Below are positions 23,081-34,562 of a stretch of 64,000 bases of DNA, in pieces; position 1 is the stretch's first letter, and every line of letters begins with the position of its first letter. Source of the stretch: Ephydatia muelleri (lineage: Eukaryota; Porifera; Demospongiae; Spongillida; Spongillidae). The notes beneath the pieces are model-generated. The model made no database searches and was not told the origin of the DNA. It worked only from the letters and a program-made list of their open reading frames with translations. The position numbers were made by a program, and so were the translations under genes. Location: contig JABACO010000004.1 in the NCBI GenBank assembly GCA_013339895.1, forward strand, positions 9,883,014 through 9,947,013, written 5' to 3'.

Positions 23081-23990
23081 GACGTCACTTCCTATAATAG
23101 ATAATGAAAATGGAGCCGCCCCGCCCGCATCCTCTCCGGTGTGTAGACCGGACTGGAACCAACTTTGTAAACCCAAAGTTGAAATACATCAGTCTGTGCA
23201 TGGCCGGATAGTCTGTCTCTGGTCTGTCCGTCTGAGTTTTAATTGTTTGGCAGGGTCATTTCGACATGTGAATATAATAGGGAAAAAGGACATTTAATGA
23301 TTGGTGGGATGAATCACAAGAAAGGAGGGGCATGTACTCCCCCCATCTCCCCATTCCCACCTTTGAAGCCAAAAATTAATTTTCCCTTTTAAAACTTATG
23401 AATAAATTACATTGACTACATGCTCGAGATGCTATAGCTTTTCACCACCCTCAATCCAAATGAAAAGTACATTGCAGTCGAAAGGTTGAAAGTGAGGTTT
23501 CGTACAAACTTAACTGTGGCATACTCCGTGTACTTTGTGTACTCAATACCGGTTTACATATTATATTCATGCAGTTCCTAAACTGACTCACTTTCGTCGA
23601 CATCATGTCATCGAAGGCTATATTTTTGCACGCGTACCATGTCGTGCTGCGAAATAGATTATTGTCACATGACGTGAATGATTAACTAATTGGACTCCTT
23701 ACAAATTTAATTTGACTGGTAGTACATGTAGCTCGCAACGTACCGATCCCTAAGTCTGCCTACCTTATGGTTTGGGATCTTGCAAACTAATTGTAATATT
23801 ACATTTGTTTAAAATGAGATGCGCTCATCAGGGTAATAGTCTAAGTAACATCATATCATCATACATCCGTGTCACTGTGTGAGATTAATAGATTAATATA
23901 CACTCAGCACAGCTTAAAGCATGATACAAAGTGTTTTACCTACCTTGCCAGTAGATGTGATGTTGGGTTCTATATACAGCAAAAACAGTG
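23081..23990. other. no recognisable gene
   Basis: Intergenic sequence. Nothing coding recognised before the gypsy remnant. Confidence 0.35.
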
Positions 23991-23994
23991 CACA

Positions 23995-24410
23995 GAGCTC
24001 CCTCACTATGTGCAGAACTACAACAGTCCATTAAGGCAGCGTTCGCTGAAGTCCATCAGACACTCGTTTCAGATCGTCAACATCAGAAACAATTTGCCGA
24101 TGCCCACCGTAAATGAGGAAGTGAACTCATGGGCAATATAGTATGGATGTACACTCCTGGTTTGGGTCGCAAGTTGTCATCCTTCTGGTGAGGTCCCTAC
24201 AGAGTCATTGATAAAATCAATGCTGTAAACTACAGAGTGCAATTGATTGGAAGCACAAAATGCCTGATTGTCCATAGAAATAGCTTAAAATCTTATTATG
24301 TTTGCCCAGAAGAAGTTGAGACTGACTTGGCTGAACAAGAACGATGTGTTGAATATGAGGACGACGTGAATGGAGGAGAGGAGGCATCCTGTGGTGGAGA
24401 ATGAATCGGT
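23995..24410 (+). pseudogene. Ty3/gypsy integrase C-terminus remnant
   Basis: Translated across stops and frame changes, the plus strand shows LVSDRQHQKQFADAHR and, at about 24190-24300, GPYRVIDKINAVNYRVQL, followed by CLIVHRNSLK and an acidic tail. This is the GPY/F module at the integrase end of gypsy polyproteins. Several stops make it inactive. It is unrelated in sequence detail to the intact element at 40932-45323. Confidence 0.6.
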
Positions 24411-24619
24411 TAATGCCAGTCAAAAGCAGGAACATGCAACTCTGGTGCCTGTGGAACGCTTGTTGGAGGCAGAAGTACCTATACCCTCAGATACAATACT
24501 GAAGTCACTGGTGGAGCACAAAGTAACACGAGGTATCCATGTCGCCCCCATCGACCTCCAGAGCAATACCAAGATTATATTGGCTACTAGGTCACACAAG
24601 AAACTTAAGGAAGGAGTGA

Positions 24620-24797
24620 TGTAACAGGAAATACAAAGTTAAGGTGTAACGTGCTTTAATAAGAGCCTAATTATCATTATTGTCTTGGCTGTCTAGCGGT
24701 CTGTTTCTCTCTCACTCTCTCACCCACTTTTCCTTTGTCCCTGATACTATATTGGTGTTATACTGGAAGGATATTGGTACGTCTCGCTCACGTTACA
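24620..24797 (+). repeat. possible LTR of the decayed gypsy element
   Basis: Starts TGTAACAG and ends CGTTACA (inverted TGTAAC/GTTACA tips), and is preceded by a purine-rich tract (AAGGAAGGAG) like a polypurine primer. No second copy is present, so this is tentative. Confidence 0.35.
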
Positions 24798-25855
24798 GTT
24801 ACATGTAAATATAGCGGAACGGGACTATGACATTATTTTATACCATAATTCAGGTATGAAACGAATGATAAAAAAACAGCTCTTCACATGAAATATTTTA
24901 AATCGGTAACAGCTACAGTAATCTGAACTCTTACATTACGTACATTCATAACACCAAAAGCGATGTATCTGTTTCTTTCTTTTTAGTTGGCCGACGCTGC
25001 CTTATGGTTCTTCACGATCTTGAAGGAGGAGTGTGAAAAGTTACATTTGGTAAGAATTGAAGGTCAGACATTGATATTGATCATTATATTTAGGAATGAT
25101 GTAACCGTTCATCATTTTGGGGGCGTAAATTCACCTTGCGTAAACATGGCGGCGAAGTTGGATCGTAACTTTGAGGTGGGAGAAGATTCGAATAGCAGGT
25201 CAGCTTGCAAGTAACTCTTGGCAATGGGGCAACCAATATAGCTACCAGTGTGTACTGGTTATCTTCTAGAATTAGGGTCAAATTAACCACGTACCTTTGA
25301 TAATCAACAGGTACCAAACGTATGGCCTCATTGACTTAGCTTTTAGGGTTTAGAAGTAAGCTAGGTTTAATACAAATACCGACACGCTTTTGGCACATGG
25401 CTCTGGTCTCCCACAATGAAGGTAAAATTCACCAATAGAGTTATGTTGGTGGGTATACTAAGCAGATCAAATACGATGAAATTGTGGCATACGAACTATA
25501 CATTTTTAAATTAAAAAATACTTGTAAATTGCTTAAATCAAGTGCCTGAAAATCAGATGTTGTCCATTAGTAACTCTGCAGTGGTATTAGTTTAGATCAC
25601 TGTTTTGGCTAAGGAATTAAAGGGTTATTAGTTTTCATTAATAATGCTAAATGTACTATGGGTGATTGCTCAATCTTGAATGAGTTGTTGAATTTATCAA
25701 AAAATTCACGGACAGACATTAACAAGCAGAATGTGCAACATATGTCAATGATTATTAGTTTTCGATTTTAGTTAATTTATTATTATTATAGTTATAATGT
25801 TTATTTTATTTCATATGTATTGTTTTTTTTTGTCTTCAATAGTTAGTATATTTGG
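24798..25855. other. mostly anonymous; possible short exons
   Basis: Two exon-like islands: 24988-25050 (acceptor TTTTTAG, donor GTAAGA, encoding LADAALWFFTILKEECEKLH) and a Met-Ala-Ala-Lys start at 25146 with donor AG|GTCAGC at about 25197. They could belong to an unrecognised gene. Otherwise nothing. Confidence 0.25.
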
Positions 25856-25984
25856 TCAGAAGTAAAGTAGAAACCTCTGCATTTGCTGTACTCTTACATA
25901 TCTAAATTCACTTTTGGGTACTGCTGTCTTATTTTCATAAATCCACTTGGGTATATCTTCAGCATCCAGCCCAAATATCATTAA

Positions 25985-28900
25985 AATTATTTTACCAGTC
26001 AACAGGAAGTTGCTGCTCCTTTGTAGCAATTGATGATGTTCTACCTGAATATATTCCCCAAGATCTTCAGTGAAATTAAAATGTTTATAAGTTGTTAGGA
26101 CCAAGATTTTATTAAAAGTCCTTAGTAAGATTCCTGAAGGTTCTTTGTAAAAATAAATAAATACAGGTATCTTACAAGATCTTCTTACTGGGTCTTACAA
26201 CAAATTTAGACAAAATCGGAAAATAATCCTGCATGTTTCCTATCATGTTCTTCATTATTCTGAAGCAAAACCTTATGTGAAAATACACAGAAACATACAC
26301 GAATATATATTTTATTGTCTGGTATAACCGGCCATGACGAGACATCAATCTCTTTGACTTCGAGTTGAACTGGATCTCATGAAGCACTTTTAACTCTACC
26401 GAGCAAAGCCATTATTGTATAGGGCCATGTCATGCTGAAGTATAGGGCCATGTCATGCTGAAGTATAGGGCCATGCATGTCATGCTGAAGTATAGGGCCA
26501 TGCATGTCATGCTGAAGTATAGGGCCATGCATGTCATGCTGAAGTATAGGGTCATGTCATGCTGAAGTATAGGGCCATGTCATGCTGAAGTATAGGGCCA
26601 TGTCATGCTGAAGTATAGGGCCATGTCATGCTGAAGTATAGGGTCATGTCATGCTGAAGTATAGGGCCATGTCATGCTGAAGTATAGGGCCATGTCATGC
26701 TGAAGTATAGGGCCATGTCATGCTGAAGTATAGGGCCATGTCATGCTGAAGTATAGGGCCATGTCATGCTGAAGTATAGGGCCATGTCATGCTGAAGTAT
26801 AGGGTCATGTCATGCTGAAGTATAGGGCCATGTCATGCTGAAGTATAGGGCCATGCCATGCTGAAGTATAGGGCCATGTCATGCTGAAGTATAGGGCCAT
26901 GTCATGCTGAAGTATAGGGCCATGTCATGCTGAAGTATAGGGCCATGTCATGCTGAAGTATAGGGCCATGTCATGCTGAAGTATAGGGCCATGTCATGCT
27001 GAAGTATAGGGCCATGTCATGCTGAAGTATAGGGCCATGCATGTCATGCTGAAGTATAGGGTCATGTCATGCTGAAGTATAGGGCCATGTCATGCTGAAG
27101 TATAGGGCCATGCCATGCTGAAGTATAGGGCCATGTCATGCTGAAGTATAGGGCCATGTCATGCTGAAGTATAGGGTCATGTCATGCTGAAGTATAGGGC
27201 CATGTCATGCTGAAGTATAGGGTCATGTCATGCTGAAGTATAGGGTCATGTCATGCTGAAGTATAGGGCCATGTCATGCTGAAGTATAGGGCCATGTCAT
27301 GCTGAAGTATAGGGCCATGTCATGCTGAAGTATAGGGCCATGTCATGCTGAAGTATAGGGCCATGCATGTCATGCTGAAGTATAGGGCCATGTCATGCTG
27401 AAGTATAGGGCCATGCATGTCATGCTGAAGTATAGGGTCATGTCATGCTGAAGTATAGGGCCATGCCATGCTGAAGTATAGGGCCATGTCATGCTGAAGT
27501 ATAGGGTCATGTCATGCTGAAGTATAGGGCCATGCATGTCATGCTGAAGTATAGGGCCATGCATGTCATGCTGAAGTATAGGGCCATGTCATGCTGAAGT
27601 ATAGGGCCATGTCATGCTGAAGTATAGGGCCATGTCATGCTGAAGTATAGGGCCATGTCATGCTGAAGTATAGGGCCATGTCATGCTGAAGTATAGGGCC
27701 ATGCATGTCATGCTGAAGTATAGGGCCATGCCATGCTGAAGTATAGGGCCATGCATGTCATGCTGAAGTATAGGGCCATGTCATGCTGAAGTATAGGGCC
27801 ATGTCATGCTGAAGTATAGGGCCATGTCATGCTGAAGTATAGGGCCATGCATGTCATGCTGAAGTATAGGGTCATGTCATGCTGAAGTATAGGGCCATGC
27901 CATGCTGAAGTATAGGGCCATGTCATGCTGAAGTATAGGGCCATGTCATGCTGAAGTATAGGGCCATGTCATGCTGAAGTATAGGGTCATGTCATGCTGA
28001 AGTATAGGGCCATGTCATGCTGAAGTATAGGGCCATGTCATGCTGAAGTATAGGGCCATGTCATGCTGAAGTATAGGGCCATGTCATGCTGAAGTATAGG
28101 GCCATGTCATGCTGAAGTATAGGGCCATGTCATGCTGAAGTATAGGGCCATGTCATGCTGAAGTATAGGGCCATGCCATGCTGAAGTATAGGGCCATGTC
28201 ATGCTGAAGTATAGGGTCATGTCATGCTGAAGTATAGGGCCATGTCATGCTGAAGTATAGGGCCATGTCATGCTGAAGTATAGGGCCATGTCATGCTGAA
28301 GTATAGGGCCATGTCATGCTGAAGTATAGGGTCATGTCATGCTGAAGTATAGGGCCATGCATGTCATGCTGAAGTATAGGGCCATGCCATGCTGAAGTAT
28401 AGGGCCATGCATGTCATGCTGAAGTATAGGGCCATGCATGTCATGCTGAAGTATAGGGCCATGTCATGCTGAAGTATAGGGCCATGCCATGCTGAAGTAT
28501 AGGGCCATGTCATGCTGAAGTATAGGGTCATGTCATGCTGAAGTATAGGGCCATGCATGTCATGCTGAAGTATAGGGCCATGTCATGCTGAAGTATAGGG
28601 CCATGTCATGCTGAAGTATAGGGCCATGTCATGCTGAAGTATAGGGCCATGTCATGCTGAAGTATAGGGCCATGCATGTCATGCTGAAGTATAGGGCCAT
28701 GTCATGCTGAAGTATAGGGCCATGCATGTCATGCTGAAGTATAGGGTCATGTCATGCTGAAGTATAGGGCCATGTCATGCTGAAGTATAGGGCCATGTCA
28801 TGCTGAAGTATAGGGTCATGTCATGCTGAAGTATAGGGCCATGCATGTCATGCTGAAGTATAGGGCCATGTCATGCTGAAGTATAGGGCCATGTCATGCT

Positions 28901-29700
28901 GAAGTATAGGGCCATGTCATGCTGAAGTATAGGGCCATGTCATGCTGAAGTATAGGGCCATGTCATGCTGAAGTATAGGGCCATGCCATGCTGAAGTATA
29001 GGGCCATGTCATGCTGAAGTATAGGGCCATGTCATGCTGAAGTATAGGGCCATGCCATGCTGAAGTATAGGGCCATGTCATGCTGAAGTATAGGGTCATG
29101 TCATGCTGAAGTATAGGGCCATGCATGTCATGCTGAAGTATAGGGCCATGTCATGCTGAAGTATAGGGCCATGTCATGCTGAAGTATAGGGCCATGTCAT
29201 GCTGAAGTATAGGGCCATGTCATGCTGAAGTATAGGGCCATGCCATGCTGAAGTATAGGGCCATGTCATGCTGAAGTATAGGGCCATGTCATGCTGAAGT
29301 ATAGGGCCATGTCATGCTGAAGTATAGGGTCATGTCATGCTGAAGTATAGGGCCATGTCATGCTGAAGTATAGGGCCATGTCATGCTGAAGTATAGGGCC
29401 ATGTTGATTTAGGCTTCTGATTGATGAACGTTAGTACTGCTGCACCTATAACAAGAATCTGCTCAAAAGTGATTTATAATTCTTGCTGGAAAGAAAAATT
29501 CATATAACAATACATTGTATACATAGTAAAAAGCATTACAGTAGGGTTCAACAAATTTCAAATTACCAGAAGGCACCATATTAACTTGTACCAAGTTCAT
29601 TTGACAGGCAGAACAGAAATGGGCAACAGAGCACCATTGCACCACAGCTGAGGAATTTCTGTTCAAATTTTCTTATTAAGAACGCATTCTCGCAATGCTC
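25985..29700. repeat. dispersed repeat copy A, split by the 23-bp minisatellite
   Basis: 25985-26417 and 29590-29720 align in order with 39155-39650 (copy B), and partly with 52935-53150 (copy C). Shared landmarks are AAGATCTTCAGTGAAAT, TATTCTGAAGCAAAACCTTA, GGATCTCATG-AGCACTTTT, GAGCAAAGCC and CACCACAGCTGAGGAATTTC (partly inverted in order). In copy A the array lies exactly where copy B has a single CAGGGCCATTTTGTTAGAAC-like sequence. The nature of the family (possibly a non-autonomous transposon) is unknown. Confidence 0.6.
26418..29404 (+). repeat. 23-bp minisatellite array, about 125 copies
   Basis: Unit TATAGGGCCATGTCATGCTGAAG (23 bp by count). Recurrent variants are a 27-bp form with an extra CATG (CCATGCATGTCATG), a C-to-T form (GGGTCATG) and a T-to-C form (CCATGCCATG), interspersed along the array. 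There is no clear flank-to-centre gradient by eye. Minus-strand open frames (repeated HGPILQHDM) are artefacts of the period. The unit is rich in the palindrome CATG. Confidence 0.95.
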
Positions 29701-29716
29701 AAGCACTTTTAATATT

Positions 29717-29752
29717 CAGCATGACATGGCCCTATACTTCAGCATGACATAC
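29717..29752 (-). repeat. inverted 1.5-unit copy of the 23-bp minisatellite
   Basis: TTCAGCATGACATGGCCCTA and what follows is the reverse complement of one and a half array units, 310 bp beyond the array. Confidence 0.9.
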
Positions 29753-30393
29753 TGAATCTTGTCTCTAAGTACTGTCAAGACCAAAATCCATGGGGTATAT
29801 GGTTTTGAATATTTTGGCTACTAAACTTTTCTACATTATCCATTTTTGGAGCAGTGGCAGTATGGCAGGGTAATGCAATTGCGCCGGTTCCAGTGATCAT
29901 AGTTAACAAAGTATAAAAGACAGTTTTATCACCTGGGAAGTAAAGCAGTGCAATTGCATCAGTGGCTCTAAGAAGAGTGGTTTCCTACCTGGGTAAAAAA
30001 TATATATTTGTATGATAGCCATACAGCCATGGATTGTTTTTTGCACTAGTATGGAGTATGCTAGAGCATGTAATAATCTAATTGAAGCATGGAGAATGTA
30101 ATGCATTATTCAAATCCCTGAACATCAATCAAAAAATCAAAGCTATCCAGTACAATGAACAAAAAATATTGTTTGTGAATTTTTATATTTAGAGGAACAA
30201 ACTAAGCATTATTACAAGAGGATTTTATTTTTTATACTTCTGGCTGATTTTAACACATTTACTTAAAAAAACCTGTATTCTACATAGCAAAGTAGGCAAG
30301 TATTTGAAAATGAGGTGTCTTAGTACTAGGCAATAGTAGTGGTAAATATTTACAGAAGTTTTAAGGTAAAATAATTTGACAATGATATTTAAT
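29753..30393. other. no recognisable gene
   Basis: AT-rich intergenic DNA. Confidence 0.4.
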
Positions 30394-30935
30394 ATACAGA
30401 CATGATATTAGATATATGGTTTGAATATTCACTGTAATGTTTCTATGTGATTTATACATTTTGATTGTTCTCTCCAAGTCTGGACCAGCTAGGTGGCCCA
30501 CAAAGTACCCAAACATATATTCTCTGACCTTTCTGAAGTAATTGCATATATTCTGGGTGCTCAAGCTTTCTGGTATAATCTTGCACAGCTTTGGTAGGGT
30601 GTAGTTTGTATGGGCTCTTGGTCTGTGCCCAGTATCTTTCTATGGGACTTAGCTTGCTATGGAACTTGGGTAACATTATTGCGCACGTGATATATGTTTT
30701 CATTGAGAAAAGATTGTAATTGTGTTTTCTCATTTAAAAAGTCGGGATGGAAAGAAATCTCTTTTCTCATTTCTTTAAGTTTCATTTTAGCTCTGTACCT
30801 TCCCCTCTCTTTTAGTATTTGTATCAGCCCTTTAGGAACACCAGAATCATTTTGTACTCTACCTTCCCATACTGTGTCCTTCAATACATGTTGTTTACCT
30901 CCTGGTTTGGCATTCATATTGGGGGGCAATTAAAG
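30394..30935 (-). pseudogene. DDE transposase remnant
   Basis: The minus strand begins MPPNMNAKPGGKQ, then IQILKERGRY, SFHPDFLNEKTQLQ, then a frame change to LPKFHSKLSPIERYWAQTK, another frame change, and NYFRKVREYMFGYF. The PKFHxxLxPIERxWAQ block is the C-terminal DDE part of a family common in cnidarian and sponge genomes (IS630/Tc1-like fold; superfamily not assigned). The Glu of PIER is kept, but frameshifts make it inactive. The N-terminal half is absent. Confidence 0.55.
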
Positions 30936-32228
30936 CATCATCTGCATAGATATTGTGACAGTTTCTATGATCGAAGTCCAACAGATACAATTACACGTGC
31001 TGCATCTCTCAGCTTGAGCTTCAATTATCTCATGAGAATGTCGTGAAGCAGACAATGACATCCTGTTGTCGCATGTAAGCACTCTGCCCACTCTTGAGTG
31101 TGTTGCTGAATTGCTTCGTTTTCTGACGACACCAGCATTGCATCATCTACATCACCAGATGTACCTGCAACACACAGCCAGCAACTTTTATGTGCTCAGA
31201 TGCATGGGCTTGCGCCAGTTGAGACGCCTCTTTACACTTGTCATTCACAAGATCGTACATACTCAAACAATACTCTAGTACCATCAACCTCATGGTGTTT
31301 TGATTAAGTAGATCTCTGAGGTACTGCACAATAAGCTTATAGCTTAAATGCAATGCAGGAATAGGGTTCGCTCTTTCATGATGCTATACAATAATAAAAT
31401 TCATTTTTATGTGTTGTGTAACCGATTTTTCCCATTGGACGGTTCGCAGCAACTATCAGATTATGCTATTCCAAAAAAAAAAATTCTTTTTGCATTTGAG
31501 AGGCATGAAAAAAAAGCTACAAACAGATATATGGTTACTAAGCATAAGATGATAATCTAATTTTCTATATTACACTACGTTTTGGGCAATTTATGCCTTG
31601 GGTGCACTCTAATTGATGATTTCTTTGGGTGAGGCAATTACACCTGCCTTTCAAGAATGCAAATCATGATAATAATCACTGATAGTATCTTTCTATATTC
31701 ATCTTTAAATTTATTTGTAAAATTATTCGATGCCATCCTTTGAAAGCACATATTCTCTATTTGTGCTTATGTAATAAATTTATCCACCACACCTTTTAAA
31801 ATCCTTGATTTCCTAAACTGACGGGCGGCTGGGAGGGGGGGGGGGGGGGCAACATGTCCAGTAGATGTGATGAGTACATGCACACAGATATTGTTGGGGG
31901 AGGGGGGGGGGGGAGGAAATCGTCTTTCAGTCACCCCCAGGAGAAACACAGGACATTAGACCATTAGACATTAAAAGTATCATGTACCAGCACATGTACA
32001 CCTTCATCTGAATTCAACTATGAATTCATGATTTGCTAAAATATTCTGATCACTGCAATGCACTTTTAATGTCTAATATCCTGTGTGTCATCCCAGGGGT
32101 ACGCATGATTGCCACGCATATTACCCCTGGGCTAAGTAACAAAATGGCATTTATGTACACCCAGGTGTACAAACATACCCCCAGGATGACGCTCAGGACT
32201 TTAGACTTTAACATTTCTATTTATTCAG
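30936..32228. other. no recognisable gene; G runs and a repeated 40-bp motif
   Basis: Open frames at 31066-31353 are unrecognised. G runs lie at 31837-31849 and 31897-31913. A motif with CCCCAGG, CACAGGAC and TTAGACnTTAA occurs directly at 31932-31977 and 32177-32212, and inverted at 32063-32100. Confidence 0.45.
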
Positions 32229-34400
32229 CTGTGCTCAGCTGCCTCCACACATCACCTGTCAGCTGTGTTCCAAGCCCTACAAAGAACCCAGAATTCTTCC
32301 ATGTCTCCACTCTTTCTGTGGCCAGTGTCTAAATAAGGAGATAGATAAGTCTGGGACCAAGCAGAAATTGGAGTGTCCTACCTGTCAAAGAAGTATCACC
32401 GTACCAGAGGGTGGAGTCAATATTATACCTCAGAACCTCCATCTTGGCTTTGAAGTGGAGGTGGCTGGATACAAGTCCAAGATTGGCAGTGATGGTGAAA
32501 AGTCATGTGATGCTTGCATTGATGGGAGCATGGGGCCTGCAGTGGTGTTCTGTTGCACATGTCATCATCTTCTTTGCAAGCCATGCCATGACCACCACAA
32601 GCGTAATAAGATATTGCACCAGCAGCAGATGGTTGGACTAGACAAAGAGTCACTCAAAGTACTTTCATCCATAATGAAACCAACTGAACGGCTCTGTTCC
32701 CAACCTCATCATGAGAAACAAGAATTGAAATTATATTATGGGACTTCTCAATTACTTATCTGCAGAGAATGTACCTTCCACAGGATTGCTGACATAGGCA
32801 GTATTGCAATGGCGCACAGAGATGCCATGAGGAAGGCACTTGTGTGTGCTCAAGAAGTGACCTCAAAGCTGACCAGAGCCATTGATGCCAATGACAAGAT
32901 GGCAGAACAAGTTGAGACATCCACAAAGAATGCCACACTGATTATAACTGAAGCCTTTGAACTGCTCCACCAAACCATTGAGGAAAGGAAGAAGACACTG
33001 TTGTCAGAGATGGAGGCCATTTCAGTTTCCAAGAAAGCAGCTCTGACCCTCCAGAAGGAACAGTTGATCAAGATGCAAGATGAGATCGGTCACTGCACTG
33101 AGATGACCTCCCTCATCCTCCAGACCCACACTGACCACGAGATGGTAGCACTTGGAGATCTGCTACCCACTGAACTGAAGGCCATCCTGAAGAAGGTTGA
33201 GAATGTGTCCCTCACTCCAAATCAGTCTAGTGACATACATGTGTCTCTACACACTGATTCTCTTATTAAGGAACTCTCCATATTTGGTCATGTAATGGAC
33301 TTATTGCCATCTCCATCACAAAGCATGTGGTATTCTGAGTCAGTGGCCAAGGTGAAGGAAATGTATTGTGTTAAAATGGAGACCATGACCTCAAAGGGAG
33401 AGAGGTACCCATATGGTGGTCTACAGGTGAGGGCTGAGCTGAGGTCCAAGTCACATGATGGAGCAGTTGTCCCAGGAAAGGTGGAGGACCATGGGGATGG
33501 TACCTACACCATCAACTTCACCCCTCAGACTGCTGGTCCTCACCAGCTTCTCATTACAATGGATGGTCAACATGTACAGAAGAGTCCTTGTGATCTTCAT
33601 GTGAGAAGAGAGTACAGCACCTTATGTAACCCGGATCAAGTGATCAATTGTAGTGGTGGTTCATCAGGTATTGCCATCCATGACAGTGGAGATATCTATG
33701 TAGTCTGTTATAGTGATAACAGTATTCATGTTTGACCAAGCTGGCCAGCAGAAGAGAACCATAGGTAGTAGTGGGAGTGGTGATGGTCAGTTCAATAGAC
33801 CACATGGCTTATTCATCAAAGGAGATGAGATGCATGTTACTGAATATGACAATCATCGCATTCAGAAGTTGACAACAGGAGGACAGTTCCTTCAAAAGTT
33901 TGGCAATCATGGATCAGGTCAGGAACAGTTTAATAGTCCGATATCAGTTATTGTTGACCAAATAGTTAGATTGATTGTTTCTGATTCCATCACTCACAGA
34001 GTAGTGATATTGGATCAAGCTGGCACCTGGCTATTGACCATCAATGGTAGTGTCTCAGGTAGTCATGGTTTCCAACATCCATATGGCCTTGCCTTGGACC
34101 CTCAAGGAAACATTCATGTTGCAGCCTATGGTTCTAACTGCATCAAAGTCTTCACACCTGAGGGGACTTACGTCAGATCATATGGGGATGTAAAGGGTCC
34201 ATCTGAAATAGAGATTGATGAAGAAGGTTACAGCATTGTGAATGAGATGAATGGTAATTGTCTTTCGATTTTTGATCCTCAAGGAAACAAGATCCACACA
34301 GTTGGCAATCTCAATAAACCTCGAGGTGTTATGCTCCTAAGAGTGGTAGTTTGTATGTAGCAAACTGTGGTAGTAACACTTTATTGAAGTATTTGGTGTA
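32229..34400 (+). pseudogene. TRIM-NHL gene copy 1 (frameshifted)
   Basis: After an acceptor (TTTATTCAG, 32228) comes a RING finger (CQLC, CLHSFCGQC, CPTC; to about 32390). Next are B-box 1 (CDAC, CCTCHHLLCKPC), a degraded B-box 2, a coiled coil (about 32830-33200), a filamin-type Ig domain (KVEDHGDGTYTINF, 33400-33600) and NHL repeats. Relative to copy 2 (45828-48006), a 2-bp deletion in a GT pair near 33727 breaks the frame at the first NHL repeat. A 4-bp deletion near 34336 affects the last. In B-box 2, YCETCQ of copy 2 is YYGTSQ here, so zinc ligands are lost. No in-frame ATG precedes the RING; the start exon is missing or upstream. The two frames are open at 32368-33735 and 33713-34360. 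This is a decayed or sequencing-damaged paralogue of a RING E3-like protein. Confidence 0.75.
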
Positions 34401-34562
34401 GTTTGATGTAATGTATTTTTATGTTTAATTTGTAGTTTCAATTTACTTCATGATATGAGATGACAATATTTCAATACTTATAATTTATATGACGAAAGAA
34501 ATTACATCCTGAAAGAGCTACATGTAGCAAAGACTGATACAATTGGTGCAGGACATGATTAA
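34401..34562. other. convergent intergenic spacer
   Basis: Short spacer between the plus-strand TRIM copy and the minus-strand kinase pseudogene, the same convergent layout as at 48.0-48.8 kb. Confidence 0.5.

Noticed and set aside
26418-29404. CRISPR array or coding repeat protein (HGPILQHDM frames)
   Set aside because: Contiguous 23/27-bp units without spacers. The 27-bp variant shifts the frame, so the frames are period artefacts.
31066-31353. Frames on both strands (70 and 68 residues) as part of the DDE transposase
   Set aside because: No recognisable transposase motif; the link to the remnant at 30394-30935 could not be shown.
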